A program made the translations under genes and the position numbers. A model generated the notes under the pieces. It made no database searches. It was not told where the DNA came from and saw only the letters and a program-made list of their open reading frames with translations. From IMG/VR virus record IMGVR_UViG_3300028410_000024, positions 1 to 39,772 of that record: a stretch of DNA of 39,772 nt. One strand, 5' to 3'. Of this stretch, positions 35,200-39,772 are shown piece by piece. Origin of the DNA: a virus. Within the stretch, counting starts at the first letter, position 1. Each line of letters starts with the position of its first letter.

Positions 35200-35227
35200 A
35201 AAAAGGGCTCCCTCGGGGGCCTTTTTT
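35200..35227 (+). terminator. Intrinsic terminator
   Basis: AAAAAGGGCTCC, a CTCG tetraloop and GGGGCCTTTTTT form a stem with two G-T pairs, followed by the T-run. It begins five bases after the upstream stop codon. Confidence 0.85.
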
Positions 35228-35258
35228 AATTATGTGAATTTCATTATCCTGTGGAGAC

Positions 35259-35266
35259 GATAAATA
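35259..35266 (+). promoter_or_regulatory. T4-like late promoter (GATAAATA) ahead of the glycan cassette
   Basis: GATAAATAG lies 30 bases before the glycosyltransferase ATG and after the preceding terminator. The three-gene cassette downstream has no other visible promoter. Confidence 0.55.
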
Positions 35267-35296
35267 GTTTCACAAAGTACAATGACAGGAGTACAT

Positions 35297-36685
35297 ATGG
35301 AAGCCAACACCATTTTTGTGCAGATCGCAAGCTACCGCGATCCACAACTAATTCCCACCTTAAATGATTTGATTGAAAACGCAGCCCACCCCGAAAACTT
35401 GCATATTTGTGTATGCTGGCAGCATTCAGATGAAGATGAAGCAATTGATGTTTTCCTTGACGCTGGGTTTATTCCACTAGGTTATGAGCACCCCGACGAT
35501 AAGGAATACGTCCGTATTACGTTTGATCGTGACGGTACAAAACTTTCCGTGCTGGATATTGATTTTAACGACACGGAAGGGGCCTGCTGGGCTCGATATC
35601 AGATTCAAACATTCTACGAAGGTGAAAAATATACACTACAGCTTGACTCACACCACCGTTTCGTAGAGAATTGGGATGACGTATCTATTAGCATGCTGGA
35701 AAGCGTGCGTGATGAAAGCCCTAAGCCAGTATTGACGGCATATATCCCATCGTTTGATCCAGACAACGACCCAGAAGCTAGGGTGCAAGTTCCTTGGAAA
35801 ATGGATTTCGATAGATTCATCCCAGAGGGCGCAGTGTTCTTCCGCCCAAGTACAATGGAAGATTGGAAAGAGCGAGATAAACCAATGCGTTCTCGTTTCT
35901 ATTCTGCACATTTTTGCTTTGCGGACGGGTCATTTGTTGAAGACGTACCACATGACCCTGAGTATTTCTTCCATGGTGAAGAAATCTCTATTGCAGTAAG
36001 AGCATACACTTGTGGATATGATCTTTATCATCCACATGCGCTCATAGCGTGGCACGAGTATACGCGAAGCTACCGAACGAAAGTTTGGGATGATCACACG
36101 ACTCCCGCCAAGAATAGTGGAAAGATTAAACTAGACTGGGTAGAGCGTAACAACCTATGCCATCGCCGCAACAGAATTCTATTCGGCATGGATGGTGAAG
36201 AATCTAATCAGATTGATTTTGGCGTTTTTGGGTTTGGTACCGAACGCACAGTTCATGAATACGAAGAGTATGCTGGTATCTCATTTGAATACCGGGGCGT
36301 TCAGCAGCAGACACTGGATAAAGAAGAGCCACCGAATAAATTTGAATATACAAGCGAAGGTGAATGGGTTAATTCGTTTGCACGATCTAATGATGTGCAT
36401 GTAGTTGTACATCGTGATGAGATTGAAGGTCTCTTCGATGAAGACGGTAATATGCTCGATGATTTGTCCTTTGCTTACGTCGGAACCCATGATGTCAACG
36501 ATGACGAAGTTTATCGAAAGGACTTGGACAGAGATGCACTGTATGCCGAACTCAATAAGGAAAATGGATTCGTGGAATATAGGTTGATTTTCTTGTCAGC
36601 CAAGCGTCCAGAATCTTTCACTTTCTGGCCACATAGTGAATCTAAAGGCTGGTTGAATAAGATCACAAAAACGCTCGACTACTAA
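35297..36685 (+). CDS. GT60-like glycosyltransferase (GlcNAc-transferase family)
   Basis: The 462-residue protein begins with NTIFVQIASYRDPQLIPTLN, the hallmark start of the [Skp1]-hydroxyproline GlcNAc-transferase family (Pfam GlcNAc, GT60). The nucleotide-sugar and metal site is visible as YTLQLDSHHRF (about residues 112-122), with D-x-H replacing D-x-D as in this family. Conserved EDVPHDPEYFFHGEEI and HEYTRSY elements follow. Residues about 300-462 are a separate acidic C-terminal domain of unknown role. I chose the ATG at 35297, five bases after AGGAG, over an in-frame ATG 15 bases upstream. It probably adds sugar to a protein or surface glycan. Confidence 0.85.
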   Translation: MEANTIFVQIASYRDPQLIPTLNDLIENAAHPENLHICVCWQHSDEDEAIDVFLDAGFIPLGYEHPDDKEYVRITFDRDGTKLSVLDIDFNDTEGACWARYQIQTFYEGEKYTLQLDSHHRFVENWDDVSISMLESVRDESPKPVLTAYIPSFDPDNDPEARVQVPWKMDFDRFIPEGAVFFRPSTMEDWKERDKPMRSRFYSAHFCFADGSFVEDVPHDPEYFFHGEEISIAVRAYTCGYDLYHPHALIAWHEYTRSYRTKVWDDHTTPAKNSGKIKLDWVERNNLCHRRNRILFGMDGEESNQIDFGVFGFGTERTVHEYEEYAGISFEYRGVQQQTLDKEEPPNKFEYTSEGEWVNSFARSNDVHVVVHRDEIEGLFDEDGNMLDDLSFAYVGTHDVNDDEVYRKDLDRDALYAELNKENGFVEYRLIFLSAKRPESFTFWPHSESKGWLNKITKTLDY

Positions 36686-36695
36686 AAGGTCGATT

Positions 36696-39008
36696 ATGAA
36701 GGACGAGCTAATTATTGCAGCTTATGGTTCACATAATGCAACCGTTGCAATGTTTTACAAAGGCAACTACACTGTAATAGAAGTTGAACGCTGGGTAAGT
36801 AAAAAGAACGCGGGCCTGATTACATATCTGCCCGCCGCATACCCACAAGTAATTTTTGACGAAATAACCGACTATCTTTTATCCCAGACGGATAGAAGTG
36901 ATGTTGATTTATACCTAACCAACTACAACGACTTGAATCGGTTGAAGCCTAAGTTTAACTACAAAGCACACAAGAACTTTGACCATCATGAAGCCCATGC
37001 CGCGACTGCATTTTATCAATCACCCTACGAAAGGGCTGTGACCTTCACATATGATGGTGGTGGTGATGCAGGCTTTTTCAACGTCTATATGGCAGATAGA
37101 CAAAGTGGTGTAACGCTTCTTGAACGCTTCAATCAAGACCTTGGCTTTGCATACATGATTCTTGCAGACCATCTTGAAGATATTAGACGTGACCCATTGA
37201 ACATCGGCAACCTAGTGTACGCTGGGAAGTTGATGGGGCTATGTTCATATGGTAATGTGCGAGAAGAATGGTTGCCCGCATTTACTGAGTTTTATGAAAC
37301 GTTTAATTATCATGGCGATTCGTATATTGGTGGTGCGGAGGCTGCCAAAGACGCACTCCCTCGACTAATGCAAAGACTTGGAGTTGAAGGTTTCAACAAC
37401 AAGACCCGTATCAGTGGCCAATTTGCATGGGACCTTGCTGCTACTACTCAGAGAGTATTTGAAGATCAATTTTATAAGTTCGCACAACCATATTTCGATA
37501 AGTACCCCGACCTCCCAGTTACTATGGCTGGGGGCTGTGCGCTTAACGTAATTCTAAACTCTCGCGTCTTAAAAGATCGTAACGGTAAATTGTTTGTACC
37601 ACCGAATACAAGCGACTGTGGCGTGGCTGTAGGGGGTCTCTTGCTATATCAAAAGCCAGAGAACCAAGTTGACCTGACCTATAGTGGAACACCTATTCTA
37701 GACGAGCATATGTTCTCATCGTATATTGAGAACAACAGTTTTTCTATTGTGGAGGACGTTAATGTTAAGGGGTTGGCGGAGTTCATCAAGCACGGTAATA
37801 TTGTAGGTATCATTAATGGAAACTCAGAACATGGTCCGCGAGCATTAGGCAACCGGAGCATTATGTGTAACCCCGTTGGTGATATGAAGGATGTACTAAA
37901 CGATAAGGTTAAGGATCGAGAGTGGTATAGACCATTTGCACCTGTCGTGCGATTAGAAGATGCACCCGTGTACTTTGACTTCCCCGAAGGTGTGCAATCG
38001 CGGCATATGACATACGTCGCAACTATTCGCGAAGAGTACCGGGATGTTATCCCTGCCGTGACCCACGAAGATGGTACTGGTAGAATTCAAACTGTTACGG
38101 CACAGCAAAACCCATTCTTGTATGAACTTCTAACGGAGTTCAGCCATATTTCGGAAGAGCATGGGGTATTGCTGAACACGTCATTTAATGTCAATGGCAA
38201 GCCTATTCTAACCCGTTTATCCGAAGCATTGGAGATTCTGAGCACGACAAAGCTTGATGCTGTTTACTACAAGAACAAACTAGTTTTTCGTCGTGGAGAG
38301 GAAGAGAAGTTTACAAAAAACATTATCAGTGAAAACATTCAACCACTTTCAGATCAGACAACAGTTTATTTAATGACGTATGAGGATGCTTCTTTTGATC
38401 ACAATACAACTACACATAAGATAAGAGAAGTTCTTGCTACCGGTCAAAAGAATGTTGTAGTGGTTGGGACGCCTGATACTCTAGCTATCCTTGAGAGTGA
38501 ATTCGGTGAAGCCGTTCAATACTTCGAACTTACTCAAAATCTGCTATATTACCATGAAGTTATGCAGGAGACGTATTTTATAGGACTAACCGTAAAAGAG
38601 TTCGCTCCGTTTGTGCGTATGCTTTGGATGAAAAACATCATGTACAAGAATCTTTGTCGAACGCAAAATCATATGTTTGTATCACTGGATGAATATGCCT
38701 CCGTGGCCAAAAGCGTAAATATGGTATCGAACTTAGCACGCGAAGATGACAAGATTGTAGTTGACGGTGGTCGGTATGGTGGTGTGTTCGTAGAAGATAC
38801 GCTCAGTAGATATCACAATGACGCCACCATACCATCCATAGTTCCACAGTTTGATATGATCTGGGGCAACATCGATAATATCGAATGGTTATCTGTAAAT
38901 TATGAAGGCCAGCTATTGAGCTTTATGCGGGGAGCGGTATCTGGAACAGATAAAGACTTCGGTCTTATCACATTCCTCAAATGTGCAGACAAATTTAAGG
39001 TGTGGTAA
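36696..39008 (+). CDS. NodU/TobZ-type carbamoyltransferase with extra C-terminal domain
   Basis: Residues 1-330 form the Kae1/TsaD-like domain: LIIAAYGSHNATVAMF at the start, the metal-binding DHHEAHAATAF (about 95-105), TYDGGGDAGFF and the glycine-rich MAGGCALNVILNS. Residues about 350-540 are the YrdC-like carbamoyl-handling part, including EHGPRALGNRSI (about 377-388) and WYRPFAPVV. These enzymes use carbamoyl phosphate and ATP to carbamoylate a sugar hydroxyl. Residues about 545-770 are an added domain (DQTTVYLMTYEDASFD onward) not part of the core fold. It sits between two sugar-related genes, pointing to carbamoylation of a glycan. Its TAA overlaps the next ATG. Confidence 0.9.
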   Translation: MKDELIIAAYGSHNATVAMFYKGNYTVIEVERWVSKKNAGLITYLPAAYPQVIFDEITDYLLSQTDRSDVDLYLTNYNDLNRLKPKFNYKAHKNFDHHEAHAATAFYQSPYERAVTFTYDGGGDAGFFNVYMADRQSGVTLLERFNQDLGFAYMILADHLEDIRRDPLNIGNLVYAGKLMGLCSYGNVREEWLPAFTEFYETFNYHGDSYIGGAEAAKDALPRLMQRLGVEGFNNKTRISGQFAWDLAATTQRVFEDQFYKFAQPYFDKYPDLPVTMAGGCALNVILNSRVLKDRNGKLFVPPNTSDCGVAVGGLLLYQKPENQVDLTYSGTPILDEHMFSSYIENNSFSIVEDVNVKGLAEFIKHGNIVGIINGNSEHGPRALGNRSIMCNPVGDMKDVLNDKVKDREWYRPFAPVVRLEDAPVYFDFPEGVQSRHMTYVATIREEYRDVIPAVTHEDGTGRIQTVTAQQNPFLYELLTEFSHISEEHGVLLNTSFNVNGKPILTRLSEALEILSTTKLDAVYYKNKLVFRRGEEEKFTKNIISENIQPLSDQTTVYLMTYEDASFDHNTTTHKIREVLATGQKNVVVVGTPDTLAILESEFGEAVQYFELTQNLLYYHEVMQETYFIGLTVKEFAPFVRMLWMKNIMYKNLCRTQNHMFVSLDEYASVAKSVNMVSNLAREDDKIVVDGGRYGGVFVEDTLSRYHNDATIPSIVPQFDMIWGNIDNIEWLSVNYEGQLLSFMRGAVSGTDKDFGLITFLKCADKFKVW

Positions 39009-39772
39009 TGGTAGATGTGACCTTTGTAACGAGTGTCTATGATGAACTTTTTGAAACTGAATTTGCAGGGCGCAATAATCGGGGCTCACACTATGCGTTT
39101 TCGTTGACCCAAATCCATAGAACGGAAGCCCCAATTTATTGCTATACTGACCAGTATAACATCAAAAAGTTTCTACCACCACTACTAGCGTATGGTTGTG
39201 ATAAAACTCGCTTCTTTAACTTTGATTTAGGAAAATATCAACATCATGCCGAAATATTAAAGATTAAAGGGGAAGTATCTCAGTATGTTGAACAAGGCGC
39301 ATGGCAGCAGCGGTGCGTAGAAATAATGTGGGGTAAGTTTGACATGCTCATACATGCCGCTGAAACCACAGGTATTGCGCCCGATAAATATTTGTTCTGG
39401 ATTGATGCTGGGCTATCACACGATGGTATTCTTCCACCTAGTTACAATACGGAATACATTCCACATAAAATTAAACTAGCATCTCTTGACTATCAGTACA
39501 GATTCCAATTTGATAAGATTTTTAACAAGAATCTACCACAGTATTTGGTGGATTATATGGGAGATAATAAACTTCTATTCTGCTTCTGCTCGATGCCACA
39601 GCATAATGACCCATCACCCTTACCAAATACAAAAATCGGTGGCACTTCGGTCGGTGGCCTATTTGGTGGAGACATTGAAACGGTATATCGATGGGCAAAG
39701 AAGGGGAAAGAAGTATGCGCCCAACTTATTGAAGAGCGCTGCTTGATCAAAGAAGAAGATATTCTTAGCCAC
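39008..39772 (+). CDS. HtrL/YibB-like putative glycosyltransferase, 3' partial
   Basis: From the ATG overlapping the previous TAA, the frame is open for 255 codons to the window edge, so the end is missing. The start DVTFVTSVYDELFETEF, the later GRNNRGSHYAFSLTQIH and the core YLFWIDAGLSHDGILP (about residues 127-142) fit the HtrL/YibB (WlaTC) family, whose members lie in lipopolysaccharide or capsule gene clusters and are thought to be glycosyltransferases. D-x-G in WIDAG is the expected metal/nucleotide-sugar position. Translational coupling to the carbamoyltransferase implies a shared glycan target. Confidence 0.72.
   Translation, partial: MVDVTFVTSVYDELFETEFAGRNNRGSHYAFSLTQIHRTEAPIYCYTDQYNIKKFLPPLLAYGCDKTRFFNFDLGKYQHHAEILKIKGEVSQYVEQGAWQQRCVEIMWGKFDMLIHAAETTGIAPDKYLFWIDAGLSHDGILPPSYNTEYIPHKIKLASLDYQYRFQFDKIFNKNLPQYLVDYMGDNKLLFCFCSMPQHNDPSPLPNTKIGGTSVGGLFGGDIETVYRWAKKGKEVCAQLIEERCLIKEEDILSH

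Noticed and set aside
1-39772. tRNA or other structural RNA genes, insertion sequences
   Set aside because: Gaps between genes are short and filled by promoters, hairpins and terminators. I saw no cloverleaf-like sequence, transposase or terminal inverted repeats.

Overview
The window is about 40 kb of a contractile-tailed (myovirus) phage genome of the T4-like superfamily. The evidence is a run of tail genes recognisable as T4 gp5, gp25, gp6, gp15, gp18 and gp19 counterparts, a gp4-type head-completion protein, a replication block (DsbA-like protein, family B DNA polymerase gp43, sliding clamp gp45, RNase H/FEN-type nuclease), and many TATAAATA-like late promoters just ahead of late genes. 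The sequence is moderately AT-rich. Several proteins (the very large gp7-position protein, the 2OG-oxygenase-like protein, the holin-like protein, the carbamoyltransferase) resemble families I associate with marine T4-like phages of cyanobacteria and other Gram-negative bacteria. No photosynthesis genes or tRNAs are visible, so the host cannot be named.

Layout. 1-19.4 kb, plus strand: a tape-measure-like protein (cut by the window edge), gp5-like central spike/hub, gp25 and gp6 wedge proteins, a 3232-residue gp7-position protein, a second protein with a long Thr/Pro linker, a small unknown, a Coq4-like protein whose Thr/Pro repeat lies in another frame, and gp15. 19.4-24.9 kb: tail sheath gp18, a small membrane protein, a minus-strand gene with a possible capsid-targeting N-terminus, tail tube gp19, a second tube-like protein and gp4. 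24.9-27.9 kb: an acidic repeat protein, a basic-tailed protein, a Cys-rich protein and a 2OG-oxygenase-like protein. 28.0-33.1 kb: the replication block, which lacks clear late promoters and has a hairpin over the polymerase ribosome-binding site that resembles the T4 gp43 translational operator. 33.1-35.2 kb: a holin-like gene (minus), a protein with phage-integrase-type repeats, a Nudix hydrolase (minus) and a small late gene. 35.3 kb to the end: a glycan cassette of GT60-like glycosyltransferase, NodU/TobZ-type carbamoyltransferase and HtrL/YibB-like protein (cut by the window edge).

How it fits together. Late transcription from TATAAATA-like sites would drive tail, baseplate, lysis and glycan genes. 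The replication block seems to be run by other promoters and by autogenous control of gp43. The most unusual features are three consecutive Thr/Pro-rich repeat tracts (15.8-18.6 kb) that join baseplate-region proteins to C-terminal domains, one of them apparently frameshifted; a small domain shared by the tail sheath and the gp7-position protein; and the three-gene carbamoyl/glycosyl cassette.
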